A model generated the notes under the pieces. The model was not told the DNA's origin and did not search any database. It saw nothing but the letters and a program-made list of their open reading frames with translations. From an uncultured Clostridium sp. (GTDB taxonomy: Bacteria > Bacillota > Clostridia > TANB77 > CAG-508): a stretch of 64,000 nt of DNA. Numbering within the stretch: the first letter of the stretch is position 1; each line of letters begins with the position of its first letter. Both the position numbers and the translations under genes were made by a program. Positions 35,400 through 44,806 of this stretch are shown piece after piece. The stretch spans positions 133,243 through 197,242 of the forward strand of contig CABVAF010000003.1 in assembly GCA_902496295.1 (NCBI GenBank), written 5' to 3'.

Positions 35400-36881
35400 T
35401 TACAATATAATGCAAATCAATCCGCCACTACCCTCATTAACAATTTTCTCTAATGTTTCTTGAAGCTTTTCTTGTGCATCTTCTGGCATTCTAGATAGTT
35501 TGTTTTGTAAGCCTTCATTTACTAATTCATGTAAACTCTTGCCAAAAATATTTGATTCCCATATTTTCTTTGGGTCAGACTCAAATTCAGAAAGCAGATA
35601 ATTAACCAATTCCTCTGACTGTTTTTCACTACCAACAATAGGAGAAACCTCGGTTTCTATATTGGCTTTTATCATATGTATACTAGGTGCTTTAGCTTTT
35701 AGTTTTACTCCGAATTTAGAACCTTGTTTTACCATTTCTGGTTCTTCTAATTCAAGTTCATCCATTGAAGGAGTAACAATTCCATAACCTTTTGCATTTA
35801 CTTCATCCATCGCACAAGCGATTTTATCGTACTTTTTCTTGGTTTGAGAAAATTCACTAATCGTAGCAAATAGGTCTCCTTCATTTGCAATAGTAACTCC
35901 AGAAATTTCTGTTAAAATCTTATAAAATAAATCTTCCATTAGATTTATAGAAACATTAACACTACCATCGCCAAGCTTTATTTCATCTATATTGCTAGAA
36001 CTTATTATTTCCGTGTGCCCAATTGTAGCTAAACATGAATCAACTTGTTTTAAGATTTTAACATCTTTAAAGGCTGTTTTAATTTCAGAAAATAATTCTT
36101 TTTTTAGCCAATGTTCATTAGAAAGTCTATCAACCCAGCGAGGAAATGTAATATTCACTTTTTCAATTGGAAATTCATATAATATTTTACCAAATATGTT
36201 ATTAATGTCGTCTATATTAAGGTTTGCACAATCTGTTGGAATTACAGGAGTTTGATATTTATCTTCTAATTTTCTTGCTAAACTATTTGTATATTCGGAA
36301 TATGGGTCGTCTGTATTTAAAACTATAACAAATGGCTTATTAATTTCTTTTAATTCATTTACAACTCTTTCTTCTGCGCTTACATAGTCTTCTCTTGGAA
36401 TATCTGTAATGCTTCCATCAGAAGTAACTAAAATACCAATTGTAGAGTGCTCTTTAATAACTTTACGAGTTCCTATTTCAGCAGCTTCTTCAAAAGGAAT
36501 TTCTTCTTCAAACCAAGGTGTTTTAACCATTCTAGGCATGTCATCTTCTAAATATCCAATTGCATTATTTACTAAATAACCAACACAATCTACAAGTCTT
36601 ACTTTTAAATTTAAGTTAGTTCCTACAGTAATGTCAACAGCCTCATTTGGAATAAATTTTGGCTCTGTTGTCATTATGGTTCTTCCACCAGCACTTTGAG
36701 GTAGTTCATCTCGAGCACGTTCTTTTTTGTATTCATTGTTAATGTTAGGAATAACCAATAAATCCATAAAGTTTTTTATAAAAGTAGATTTACCAGTTCT
36801 TACAGGACCAACTACACCTACATAAATGTCTCCATCTGTACGATTTGCTATATCTTGATATAATTTTAAGTTTTCTTCCAT
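35400..36881 (-). CDS. spoIVA: Stage IV sporulation protein A (spore coat ATPase)
   Basis: The 493-aa protein is full length: P-loop GPVRTGKST (residues 25-33), 'LPQSAGGRTIMTTEPKFIPNEAV', 'VRLVDCVGY' and the conserved C terminus 'GLQNKLSRMPEDAQEKLQETLEKIVNEGSGGLICIIL'. SpoIVA hydrolyses ATP and polymerises on the forespore to form the coat basement layer. Its promoter should be SigE-type in 36882-36975; not assigned. Confidence 0.97.
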   Translation of the reverse strand: MEENLKLYQDIANRTDGDIYVGVVGPVRTGKSTFIKNFMDLLVIPNINNEYKKERARDELPQSAGGRTIMTTEPKFIPNEAVDITVGTNLNLKVRLVDCVGYLVNNAIGYLEDDMPRMVKTPWFEEEIPFEEAAEIGTRKVIKEHSTIGILVTSDGSITDIPREDYVSAEERVVNELKEINKPFVIVLNTDDPYSEYTNSLARKLEDKYQTPVIPTDCANLNIDDINNIFGKILYEFPIEKVNITFPRWVDRLSNEHWLKKELFSEIKTAFKDVKILKQVDSCLATIGHTEIISSSNIDEIKLGDGSVNVSINLMEDLFYKILTEISGVTIANEGDLFATISEFSQTKKKYDKIACAMDEVNAKGYGIVTPSMDELELEEPEMVKQGSKFGVKLKAKAPSIHMIKANIETEVSPIVGSEKQSEELVNYLLSEFESDPKKIWESNIFGKSLHELVNEGLQNKLSRMPEDAQEKLQETLEKIVNEGSGGLICIIL

Positions 36882-36975
36882 TAACTTATTAACCCCCTTA
36901 AGAAAAATGTTTGTACTAAACTTTATTTAATGTATATTAGCTAATTGCAAACTTATGACTAAAAATTAAAAAAAG

Positions 36976-37004
36976 TTGTAAATAAAAGAAAATTGTGTTA
37001 CAAT
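36976..37004 (+). promoter_or_regulatory. Promoter for glmU
   Basis: TTGTAA (36976), 17 bp, TACAAT (36999). It lies 116 bp before the glmU ATG. Confidence 0.6.
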
Positions 37005-37119
37005 AACCAAAGTGTTTTATATATGTAATTATATTCCTAAGCTTTATTATGTATGCACTACAAAAAATATTTTGCATAACATATATAAAAATCTTTTATT
37101 TAAGAAAGGAAGAATTTAG

Positions 37120-38385
37120 ATGGAAAATGATGATATTATTGCAATTGTTATGGCAGCAGGCAAAGGAACAAGAATGAAATCTAAAAATTCAAAATTGGTT
37201 CAAAAAATATATGGAAAAGAAATTGTAAAAAGAGCAGTTGAAAATGCTCAAAAAGCAGGTGTGAAAGATATTGTAGCTGTTGTTGGTTATAAAAAAGAAG
37301 AAGTAATGAAAGTGTTAGGAGAAGATATAAAATATGCATTCCAAGACGAGATGCTTGGAACAGGGCATGCAGTAATGCAAGCTAAAGAATATTTAAAAGG
37401 TAAAAAAGGTAGAGTTTTAGTTTTAAATGGAGACGTACCATTAATTAGACCAGAAACGTTAAATAAATTAATAGAAAAAAGTATAGAGAATAAAGAATAT
37501 GCTACTTTACTTACAGCAATTTACGATGATCCAACAGGTTATGGAAGAATAGTAAGAGATGAAGGTGGCAATATAGAAGGAATAGTAGAAGAAAAAGATA
37601 CAAACGAGGAACAAAAGAAAATAACAGAGATAAATGCAGGAATTTATTGTTTTGACATAGAAGCTTTGTTAGAAGCACTAGAAAAAATTACACCAAATAA
37701 CAAACAAGGTGAATATTACATAACAGATGTTATTCAAATAATGAATGATAGAGGACTAAAAACAGGTGCAGTTATAGTTGAGGATAACACCGAAATATTA
37801 GGAATAAATGATAGAATTCAATTAGGAATATTAACAAAAGTATTGCAAATGCGTATAAATACAGAGCTTATGAAAAACGGCGTAACAATAGAAGACACAA
37901 ATACTACATATATTTATGATGATGTAGAAATAGGAATGGATACTGTAATACATCCAAATACAACAATAAAGTCAGGAGTTACAATTGGAGAAGACTGCGA
38001 AATAGGTCCAAACTCATATATACGTGAGGGCTGTAAACTAGCAAATCATGTAAAAATAGGAAGTTTTGTAGAAATAAAGAAAGCAATTATCGGAGAAGGT
38101 ACAAAAGTGCCACACTTATCATATATGGGAGATTGTGAAATAGGCGAAAAATGTAATATTGGATGTGGAACAATAACATGTAATTATGACGGATTTAATA
38201 AGAGTAAAACAATAATAGGAAATCACTCATTTATAGGTTCTAATGTAAACTTAGTAGCTCCAGTAACATTAGGAGATAATACATTTGTTGCAGCAGGCTC
38301 TACAATAACAGATGACGTGCCAGAATATGCATTAGCTATAGCAAGACAACGTCAAACAAACAAAGAAAACTGGAATAAAAAATAA
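37120..38385 (+). CDS. glmU: Bifunctional UDP-GlcNAc pyrophosphorylase / GlcN-1-P acetyltransferase
   Basis: The 421-aa enzyme has the uridyltransferase signature 'IVMAAGKGTRMKS', 'LGTGHAVMQA', 'LNGDVPLI', 'NAGIYCFD' and a left-handed beta-helix acetyltransferase domain ('IGMDTVIHPNTTIKSGVTIGEDCEIGPNSYIREG', 'NIGCGTITCNYDGFNKSKTIIG'). It makes UDP-GlcNAc for peptidoglycan. It is about 35 residues shorter than typical GlmU at the C terminus. Confidence 0.95.
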   Translation: MENDDIIAIVMAAGKGTRMKSKNSKLVQKIYGKEIVKRAVENAQKAGVKDIVAVVGYKKEEVMKVLGEDIKYAFQDEMLGTGHAVMQAKEYLKGKKGRVLVLNGDVPLIRPETLNKLIEKSIENKEYATLLTAIYDDPTGYGRIVRDEGGNIEGIVEEKDTNEEQKKITEINAGIYCFDIEALLEALEKITPNNKQGEYYITDVIQIMNDRGLKTGAVIVEDNTEILGINDRIQLGILTKVLQMRINTELMKNGVTIEDTNTTYIYDDVEIGMDTVIHPNTTIKSGVTIGEDCEIGPNSYIREGCKLANHVKIGSFVEIKKAIIGEGTKVPHLSYMGDCEIGEKCNIGCGTITCNYDGFNKSKTIIGNHSFIGSNVNLVAPVTLGDNTFVAAGSTITDDVPEYALAIARQRQTNKENWNKK

Positions 38386-38402
38386 TTTGAAAAACATAAA
38401 AG

Positions 38403-38451
38403 AAGTATAATATTAATGTAAAAATTATAAACAATAATATTATACTTTTTA
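38403..38451 (+). terminator. Terminator of glmU
   Basis: AAGTATAATATTA and TAATATTATACTT (13-bp perfect arms), then TTTTATTTT. Confidence 0.75.
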
Positions 38452-38557
38452 TTTTGTCCCAATTTTTAGAGCTTGTGCATATTATATATTAATAGTGTTT
38501 AGATAAAAAACTTAAAGTAAAATGTAAAAAAATAAACACTATTAGGAGGTGTGTAAT

Positions 38558-38869
38558 ATGTACGATGATAATAAATATACAAACTGTTATGAAAATAATT
38601 GCCATAATATGCATGATAATCAATGTAAAAAGCCATGTAAAGACGAATGTAAACAAAAAGGAAATAATTGTATAGACTTAATAATTGCAATATTATCTAT
38701 ATTATTAGCTTTAACAATAGGATTAATAATAGGCGCAATTCCTATAATTAACTTAATACTATTATTAATATTGCCAGCTTTAATTATATTAGCAATAGTT
38801 TTAGTACTATTAATTGTAATAAAAATAATAGAAAAAGTATGTAATAAGAAAAAAGATAAATGTTGCTAA
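38558..38869 (+). CDS. Small Cys-rich, two-helix membrane protein
   Basis: Start ATG 38558 (MYDDNKYTNCYENN), seven bases after TTAGGAGG. The 103-aa protein has an N-terminal hydrophilic segment with six Cys (NCYENNCHNM, NQCKKPCKDECKQK), two long hydrophobic helices (about 42-64 and 66-90) and a CNKKKDKCC tail. Family unknown; coat- or envelope-associated proteins of spore formers can look like this. Confidence 0.7.
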   Translation: MYDDNKYTNCYENNCHNMHDNQCKKPCKDECKQKGNNCIDLIIAILSILLALTIGLIIGAIPIINLILLLILPALIILAIVLVLLIVIKIIEKVCNKKKDKCC

Positions 38870-39009
38870 AACATTTTAAAGTAATAATACAATAATCATG
38901 CATACCTTAAAATAAGCTTGAAACCTAAAACGTTTTAAGATAGGTAGAAGGTAGCTAAAAGAACTAAAAATTAAATAATATACAAAAGAAATAAAGTATA
39001 AGAATGTTA

Positions 39010-39041
39010 AAAGAGGAGAAATATTAATTCTCCTCTTTTTT
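39010..39041. terminator. Bidirectional terminator
   Basis: AAAGAGGAGAA ... TTCTCCTCTTT (11 bp) flanked by A- and T-tracts, between convergent genes. Confidence 0.8.
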
Positions 39042-39042
39042 C

Positions 39043-39420
39043 TTACATAGTTTGATTTCCCGGTAGGAAGTAGTCTACTACTCCATAGACTAAAGCTCCT
39101 ATAATGGCAGCCATCCAAGATACAGCATATCCTGCTACAAAGTATTGAGTAACATATAAAACTACAGCAGATAATATAAATCCTACAAAACCTTTACCAA
39201 AAGGTGTTGCATGTAAACCAGTAAATTTTACAATTAAATAATCAATAAGAGTAAGAACTACTGCTGCTGCAGCTAATGCCCAAAAGTTATTAATATGAAA
39301 TCCTGGTGTAAAGAAAGCAGTTATGGCAAGAACAATTGCAGCTGTTACCAATCTCCCAATTATTTGCCAAGCGGTGCTTTTGCCATTTTCCTTAGATCTA
39401 CTATTTACATCCTCTGACAT
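39043..39420 (-). CDS. YvlD-like four-helix membrane protein (phage holin superfamily IV family)
   Basis: The 125-aa protein has an N-terminal hydrophilic tail and four helices: 'IIGRLVTAAIVLAITAFFTPGF', 'FWALAAAAVVLTLIDYLIVKF', 'GKGFVGFILSAVVLYVTQYFV' and 'AAIIGALVYGVVDYFLPG'. The 'PGF', 'ALAAAAVVLTLIDYLI' and 'ALVYGVVDYFLP' motifs match YvlD/DUF360 proteins, which affect envelope stress in Bacillus. AAGGAGG precedes the start. Confidence 0.85.
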   Translation of the reverse strand: MSEDVNSRSKENGKSTAWQIIGRLVTAAIVLAITAFFTPGFHINNFWALAAAAVVLTLIDYLIVKFTGLHATPFGKGFVGFILSAVVLYVTQYFVAGYAVSWMAAIIGALVYGVVDYFLPGNQTM

Positions 39421-39611
39421 ATAAAAACCTCCTTATTTTCTTAACATATAAAATGTTATTGGGTTCAATTTGTATTATGTACATATAAAAAAATATTATT
39501 CATTTCGAATTTATTATTTATAAAAATTTAAAATTTATACGTATTTTGAATAAAAAAAATTAAAATGCTAAAAATAAAATTATAGAAAAGCAAGAAAGGA
39601 ATAAAATTAGT

Positions 39612-40295
39612 ATGTTAATAGTTTTTTTTAGAAGTATTGTTTTATACATAATAGTTTTAATAGTTATGAGGTTAATGGGAAAAAGAGAAATAGGTCAGCT
39701 ACAGCCATTTGAACTTGCAATAGCTATAATGATTGCAGACTTGGCTGCTGTTCCAATGGCAGAAACAGGAATACCAATAAGTAATGGAATAATACCAATT
39801 TTAGGACTTCTAGTTATGCATTTAATAATATCCTTTTTAAATCTAAAAAGTATGAAGATAAGAGAAATATTATGTGGAAAACCTGCAATTTTAATATATA
39901 GAGGAAAAATTGATGAAAAAGTATTAAAAAAAGAACGATTTACATTAAATGAATTACAAGAAAGATTAAGAAGTAGTAATGTAGTTAATTTAGGAGATGT
40001 AGAATATGCTATTTTAGAAACAAGTGGACAAGTTACTGTAATACAAAAACCAGATAAGAGAGCAGCTACACCAAAAGATTTTAATATTATGCCGGAATAT
40101 GAAGGAATACCATATGACTTGGTTGTAGATGGGAAAGTAATGTATAAAAATTTAAAAAATATAGGAAAAGATTATAACTGGCTAAAAAAACAAGTAAATA
40201 AATTTAACATGGAACCAGAAGAAGCTTTAATAGTTACATTTGATGGCGGTGATCAGATATTTTGCCAAAAGAAAGAAATTAGAAATAAGTCCTAA
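39612..40295 (+). CDS. DUF421 (YetF/YrbG-type) membrane protein
   Basis: The 227-aa protein has three N-terminal helices and 'VMRLMGKREIGQLQPFELAIAIMIADLAAVPM', then the cytoplasmic part with 'GKPAILIYRGKIDEKVLKKERFTLNELQERLRSSNVVNLGDVEYAILETSGQVTVI'. This is the DUF421 family. The molecular role is not established; homologues in Bacillus are spore-related membrane proteins. The next gene encodes DUF4363, its normal partner. Confidence 0.9.
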   Translation: MLIVFFRSIVLYIIVLIVMRLMGKREIGQLQPFELAIAIMIADLAAVPMAETGIPISNGIIPILGLLVMHLIISFLNLKSMKIREILCGKPAILIYRGKIDEKVLKKERFTLNELQERLRSSNVVNLGDVEYAILETSGQVTVIQKPDKRAATPKDFNIMPEYEGIPYDLVVDGKVMYKNLKNIGKDYNWLKKQVNKFNMEPEEALIVTFDGGDQIFCQKKEIRNKS

Positions 40296-40359
40296 TTTTC
40301 AAAAATGCGAAATTAATATATTTTTTTAGTTGGAAATTAGGACTTAGCCCTAATTTCCA
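40274..40359. repeat. Degenerate dispersed repeat at the DUF421 gene 3' end
   Basis: TGGAAATTAGG ... CCCTAATTTCCA (40331-40359) forms a hairpin whose arms equal the ends of the GGGACAGGTC repeat, but the core reads GGACTTAGCCC. An 'agtcctaattttc' piece overlaps the gene end. Confidence 0.6.
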
Positions 40360-40375
40360 CAGAAAGAGAGTGCAT

Positions 40376-40846
40376 ATGCAAAAGGAATTAGTTATTTGTA
40401 TAATAATTGTTATAGCAATTATTATTGGAAATGTAATTACACATAATAATACTAAAAGTGCTGTTGCAGAAGTTAATAGGAGTTTACAAGAAGTTAGTAG
40501 TAGAATATCAGAAAATAATAAAGAGACAAGCAGTAAGAAAACAGCTAGTGAAGGAAATATTAAAAAAGAAGAAGGTAATATAGAAAAAAATAGTGACGAT
40601 GAAAATATAAAAAAAATAGAAGAAGCAATTGTAAATAGTAAAGAGATTTGGGATAAAAAGTATCAAACACTTGCATATTATATAGAGCATGATGAGCTTG
40701 AAAAGGTTTCAGAAGCTATAGTAAAAGCTAAATCAAATATAAGTGCAGAAGAATATAATACTGCAATTGAAAATATAGATAGTTGTATATTCTTACTGCA
40801 ACATATAGAAGAAAAAGATAAATTCTCTTTAAAAAATATTTTTTAA
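40376..40846 (+). CDS. DUF4363 family protein
   Basis: ATG 40376 is used (a GTG at 40370 is the alternative). The 156-aa protein has one N-terminal helix (IIIVIAIIIGNVI), a low-complexity Ser/Lys/Glu linker and a helical domain 'EAIVNSKEIWDKKYQTLAYYIEHDELEKVSEAIVKAKSNIS.EEYNTAIENIDSCIFLLQHIEE', which fits DUF4363. It overlaps dapB tail to tail by four bases. Confidence 0.85.
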   Translation: MQKELVICIIIVIAIIIGNVITHNNTKSAVAEVNRSLQEVSSRISENNKETSSKKTASEGNIKKEEGNIEKNSDDENIKKIEEAIVNSKEIWDKKYQTLAYYIEHDELEKVSEAIVKAKSNISAEEYNTAIENIDSCIFLLQHIEEKDKFSLKNIF

Positions 40847-41598
40847 AGTAAATCGTTCATAGTATAGAAACCGGAGGTTTTATTTATAATAAATTTTGCA
40901 GCTTTTAAGGCACCTTTTGCATAAACGGCTCTAGAATATGCAATGTGCTTTACTTCCAAACTTTCATCATCACTAAAGAACAATACACTATGTTCTCCAA
41001 CAATATTTCCTCCTCTAATAGAAGAAAAGCCAATTTCATTTTTTTCTCGTTTTTGTCTATGGTCATGTCTATTAAAAATATAAGTATATTTATTATCAGA
41101 CTTCCTATTTATACTATCTGCAAGCATTATAGCAGTTCCGCTTGGCGAGTCTAATTTGCTGTTATGATGTGTTTCTACAATTTCTATATCATCATCTGCA
41201 AGGAGGGTTGCTAAGTTTGCAACGGTATTCTTCATAATATTTATATCAAATGACATATTCGCAGATTGGAAAATAGGGAAGGACCTACTGTACTCTATAA
41301 TCTCATCTTGTTCGTTTTTAGAAAATCCGGTTGTAGCAATTACAGTAGGAACATTAAACTTTTTTGCATAATTAATAATAGCAAAACTGGCTTCTGGAAC
41401 AGAAAAGTCCACAATTACATCTGGTTTGTCAACCGAAGAAGAGAGTTCTCCTATAGAAGAATATGTGCGGTAGCTTAAATTATCTTTTTTACATCTATCT
41501 AATCCGCCAAATAGATAGAAATCATTACTTTTAGAAATTAACTTTATAACTTCCTGACCCATTTTTCCATTTGAGCCATTTACTAGAATACGTATCAT
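40843..41598 (-). CDS. dapB: 4-hydroxy-tetrahydrodipicolinate reductase
   Basis: The 251-aa enzyme makes tetrahydrodipicolinate for DAP/lysine and dipicolinate. It has the Rossmann start 'RILVNGSNGKMGQEVIKLI', 'DVIVDFSVPEAS', 'IATTGFSK' and the active-site region 'EIVETHHNSKLDSPSGTAIMLAD'. It ends the reverse asd-dapA-HD-dapB group. Confidence 0.96.
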   Translation of the reverse strand: MIRILVNGSNGKMGQEVIKLISKSNDFYLFGGLDRCKKDNLSYRTYSSIGELSSSVDKPDVIVDFSVPEASFAIINYAKKFNVPTVIATTGFSKNEQDEIIEYSRSFPIFQSANMSFDINIMKNTVANLATLLADDDIEIVETHHNSKLDSPSGTAIMLADSINRKSDNKYTYIFNRHDHRQKREKNEIGFSSIRGGNIVGEHSVLFFSDDESLEVKHIAYSRAVYAKGALKAAKFIINKTSGFYTMNDLL

Positions 41599-41753
41599 AA
41601 ATTAAACCTCCTAACAATTTTATAAAAGAGAAAATTTATTATGAATTTAAAGCTTCAAAAAACAAAACTATAAATAAAATCTATTATAAATTTAAAACAA
41701 TAAAAAAATAGATAAAAGAAAAATTCTTTTACCTATTTATATGCAAGTAAATG

Positions 41754-42305
41754 TTAGAAAATTCTAAATATAAAAAATCCTAGGAAGATATATGCGTATC
41801 TATATACTTTAGAACTGGTTATTTTATTTCTACAGTTCATAAACGTTTCAGCAGTTGCACTATATTTATCCATGCAAGAAACTATAAAAGCCTCTTTAGT
41901 TTTTGGAATTCTAATTGTAACTGGCCACATATGGTTTTTTATTATATCTTTTTCGGTTTCATTCAAATTAAAAATTTGTGATGCATTTTTTAAAGCAATT
42001 CTTGGATGAGCCCATGCATGTGCACCTTTTTCATTTATATCGGCAGGAGAAGTTGTATGCCAATCATATAAAAATAAATCGTGTAACATTGCACCACGAG
42101 CTGCAGATTTATAATCTAATTTTAATTTTTTACAAATTAGATAAGTGTAGTAAGCTACATAATAACAATGTGAATAACAAGATATTTCTCCATGTTGTAT
42201 AAATTTTTTCATTTCCTGTACTGTTTCATTAGATAATATATCACTTATAATTTCATTAAATTCTGTACATTTTTCTATACTTTCGTTAAGATTATCCCCG
42301 TTCAT
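41754..42305 (-). CDS. HD domain phosphohydrolase-like protein
   Basis: The 183-aa protein has metal-binding motifs of the HD family: 'YSHCYYVAYYTYLICKKL' (first His), 'AARGAMLHDLFLYDWH' (the HD pair) and later 'AHPRIAL' and 'IIKNHMWPVT'. Such small clostridial HD proteins are annotated as hydrolases; the substrate is unknown. It lies between dapA and dapB, with 155 bp to dapB, so its role in lysine synthesis is doubtful. Confidence 0.85.
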   Translation of the reverse strand: MNGDNLNESIEKCTEFNEIISDILSNETVQEMKKFIQHGEISCYSHCYYVAYYTYLICKKLKLDYKSAARGAMLHDLFLYDWHTTSPADINEKGAHAWAHPRIALKNASQIFNLNETEKDIIKNHMWPVTIRIPKTKEAFIVSCMDKYSATAETFMNCRNKITSSKVYRYAYIFLGFFIFRIF

Positions 42306-42373
42306 CTTTTGCTCCTTTTTTATATATTAATTATAGCACAAATTATTCAGGAGGGTTAGATATTAATAAAATA

Positions 42374-43265
42374 TTAAGTTTTTTTGGCGAATTTTTCAAT
42401 AATTTGTTGTAATGTGTTTTTTCCTTCTGCTGACATTTCTACAAGAGGAAGTCTAGGCTTTCCAAAATTGAATCCGAGAATATTAAGAGCCTCTTTTATA
42501 GGAATAGGGTTTACTTCGCTAAATAATGCATTTACCAATTCTAAACTATTTAATTGAGATAAAAGAGCTTCACTATGATTTCCATTTAAGTAATTTATTA
42601 CCATATTGTGTACAAATCTAGGATATATGTTAGAAAGAACTGATATTACTCCAAATCCACCAAGAGATAAAATAGGTATAACTTGGTCATCATTTCCAGA
42701 GTATATATTTAAGTTATCTTTACATAGTTCTGCAATTTTAGCTACCTGAGAAATATCTCCGCTAGCTTCTTTTACAGCAACAATATTATCAATTTTAGAT
42801 AGTTCTAAATAAGTTTTTGGCAAAATATTTAAACCTGTTCTACTTGGAACATTATATAGAATAATAGGCAAATTTACAGAATTTGCAATAGCGAAATAAT
42901 GTTCTATTAGACCTTTTTGAGTAGTTTTATTATAATAGGGCGTTACTAGCAAAAGACCATCTGCACCAACGGTTTCTGCATATTTAGAAAGTTCGATAAC
43001 ACTTGAAGTATTATTTCCACCAGTTCCGGCGATGACAGGAACTCTTTTGTCTACAATATCAACTGTAAATTTTATTAAATCTTCTTTTTCAGTGGTGGAC
43101 ATAGTGGCAGATTCACCAGTAGTTCCACATACAATAATAGCATCTGCTCCTTGTGTAATTTGGAATTCAACTAATTTTTTAAACTCTTCAAAATTTATAC
43201 CGCTTTCGTCAAAGGGTGTAGCAATAGCAGTACCGTACACCTTTAAAAAGTATTTTTTTAGACAT
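42374..43265 (-). CDS. dapA: 4-hydroxy-tetrahydrodipicolinate synthase, with a +1 frameshift at CGG
   Basis: The real start is ATG 43265, seven bases after GGAGG, giving MSKKILFKGV; the next codon in that frame is CGG and the frame then closes at TGA after seven more codons. Skipping the C at 43235 restores V|GTAIATPFDESGINFEEF and the whole 296-aa enzyme. Active-site landmarks are 'GTTGESATMST', 'YNVPSRTG' (Tyr) and 'IVAVKEASGD' (Lys). An essential enzyme with this lesion argues for functional frameshifting or a sequence artefact. The other frame can be read from a TTG at 43279, but that gives an aberrant N terminus (MEVILCLKKYFLK) with the ribosome site inside it. Confidence 0.9.
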
Positions 43266-43286
43266 AAAATTACCTCCAATAAAAAT

Positions 43287-44294
43287 TTATTTTATACAAA
43301 TTAAATCTTTTAAAATTTGCACAGCATTTGTTGCAGCACCTTTTCTAATGTTGTCTGCTACAACCCAAAGATTTAAACCATTTTTAATACTGTTGTCACG
43401 TCTAATTCTACCAACATAAACATTATTGCTTCCAGAAACATCAATAGGCATAGGGGATTCAGGAGTATCTTTTAGCCTAACGCCAATAGAAGTGCTTAAA
43501 ATATCCAAAACGTCTCTTAAATAAAACGAATTTTCAAATTCAATATTTATGCTTTCTCCATGACAATTACTAACAGGTACTCGTACAGCAGTTGCTGTTA
43601 TGTTTAAATCCGGTTTTTTTAGTATTTTCCTTGTTTCATTTATCATTTTCATTTCTTCTTTTGTATACAAATTGTCTTCAAAAATATCAATTTGAGGAAT
43701 ACAGTTATCAAAAATGTCATGGTCAAATTTTTCTAAATTGTATGTATGAAGCGGGTCTATATGTTTTTTTATACCGTTTTCATAATCATTTAGAGCTTTT
43801 TTACCTGCGCCAGAGACAGCTTGGTAGGTTGAATATACAATTCTTTTTATTTTATATGCATCATCTAATGGTTTTAATACAACAACGGCTTGAATTGTAG
43901 AACAGTTTGGGTTAGCTATTATGCCGTTATTTTTTAAAATTTCTTCAGGATTAACTTCTGGAACAACGAGAGGAACGTCATTATCCATTCTAAATGCACT
44001 ACTGTTGTCTATTACTATACAACCAGAAGAAGCGGCAATAGGAGCAAATTTTTTTGAAGTACTAGCTCCAGCTGAGAAAATAGCAAAATCAAAATGTTCT
44101 TTTTTGAAGGATTCTTCTGTTAACTCTTTTACTATGTAATCTTTATTTTGAAAACGTATTTTTGTACCAGCAGACCTATTAGAAGAGAAAAATACGTAAT
44201 TAGAAATTGGTAAATTAAATTCCTCTAAAACTTTTAAAGCAGTTCTGCCAACTAATCCTGTTGCACCAACAAGTGCTAATTTATAATCTTTCAT
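43287..44294 (-). CDS. asd: Aspartate-semialdehyde dehydrogenase
   Basis: The 335-aa enzyme starts 'LALVGATGLVGRTALKVLEE' (NADP site), has 'FFSSNRSAGTKI', catalytic Cys in 'NPNCSTIQAVVVLKPL', 'STYQAVSGAGKKA' and 'RVPVSNCHGESINIEF'. It feeds dapA directly downstream (22-bp gap). The start is preceded by a weak GGTGATT site. Confidence 0.96.
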   Translation of the reverse strand: MKDYKLALVGATGLVGRTALKVLEEFNLPISNYVFFSSNRSAGTKIRFQNKDYIVKELTEESFKKEHFDFAIFSAGASTSKKFAPIAASSGCIVIDNSSAFRMDNDVPLVVPEVNPEEILKNNGIIANPNCSTIQAVVVLKPLDDAYKIKRIVYSTYQAVSGAGKKALNDYENGIKKHIDPLHTYNLEKFDHDIFDNCIPQIDIFEDNLYTKEEMKMINETRKILKKPDLNITATAVRVPVSNCHGESINIEFENSFYLRDVLDILSTSIGVRLKDTPESPMPIDVSGSNNVYVGRIRRDNSIKNGLNLWVVADNIRKGAATNAVQILKDLICIK

Positions 44295-44373
44295 ACAATC
44301 ACCTAGTTAATTGTATGCAGATTATAAAGAAATAGTGATAAGGAAAACAATATAAAAAATTAATGAAAGGACT

Positions 44374-44763
44374 ATGAAAATAATGTCGAAAAATAGAATG
44401 CTACAATGGATGATGTTTTTGGATAATCCAGAAGGAGTGGAGGTAGAAGAGATAATGGAAAAGAATGAAGAAATAAAAGAAGCAAAAAACGAACTAAACA
44501 GATTAAGCCAAGACGAAATCCTAAGGAGACAACTGCTAAAAGAAAATTTATTAAGAATGGATGTAAAACAGAGAGAAGAAGATGCAAGAGAAGATGGAAA
44601 AGCGGAAGGAATAATAGAAGGAGAGAAAAAAGGTAAAGTTGAAGGCAAAAAAGAAAAATCCATAGAAATAGCAAAACGAATGTTAGAAAAAAATATACCA
44701 ATAGAAACAATTATAGAAATAACTCAATTAACTGAAGCAGAGGTAAAAAACTTAATTAAATAA
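44374..44763 (+). CDS. C-terminal part of an Rpn/PD-(D/E)XK nuclease-family transposase-like protein
   Basis: The 129-aa frame ('MLQWMMFLDNPEGVEVEEIMEKNEEIKEAKNELNRLSQDE', 'EDAREDGKAEGIIEGEKKGKVEGKKEKSIEIAKRMLEKNIPIETIIEITQLTEAEVKNL') matches the tail of Rpn-family recombination-promoting nucleases, including the Glu/Gly/Lys linker and closing helices. The nuclease domain is absent. It has its own GAAAGGACT ribosome site, so it could be a truncated remnant or an expressed internal-start product such as reported for RpnA-type genes. Confidence 0.75.
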   Translation: MKIMSKNRMLQWMMFLDNPEGVEVEEIMEKNEEIKEAKNELNRLSQDEILRRQLLKENLLRMDVKQREEDAREDGKAEGIIEGEKKGKVEGKKEKSIEIAKRMLEKNIPIETIIEITQLTEAEVKNLIK

Positions 44764-44766
44764 ATA

Positions 44767-44806
44767 AAAAAGTCGTTTTAGATTATAAATTTAAGACGAC
44801 TTTTTT
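44767..44806 (+). terminator. Terminator after the Rpn-tail gene
   Basis: AAAAAGTCGT ... ACGACTTTTTT arms with TTTTTTATTA. Confidence 0.8.

Noticed and set aside
43265..43279. dapA starting at TTG 43279
   Set aside because: The TTG belongs to the ribosome-binding sequence TTGGAGG and the resulting N terminus does not match the family; the ATG at 43265 does, after a +1 shift.
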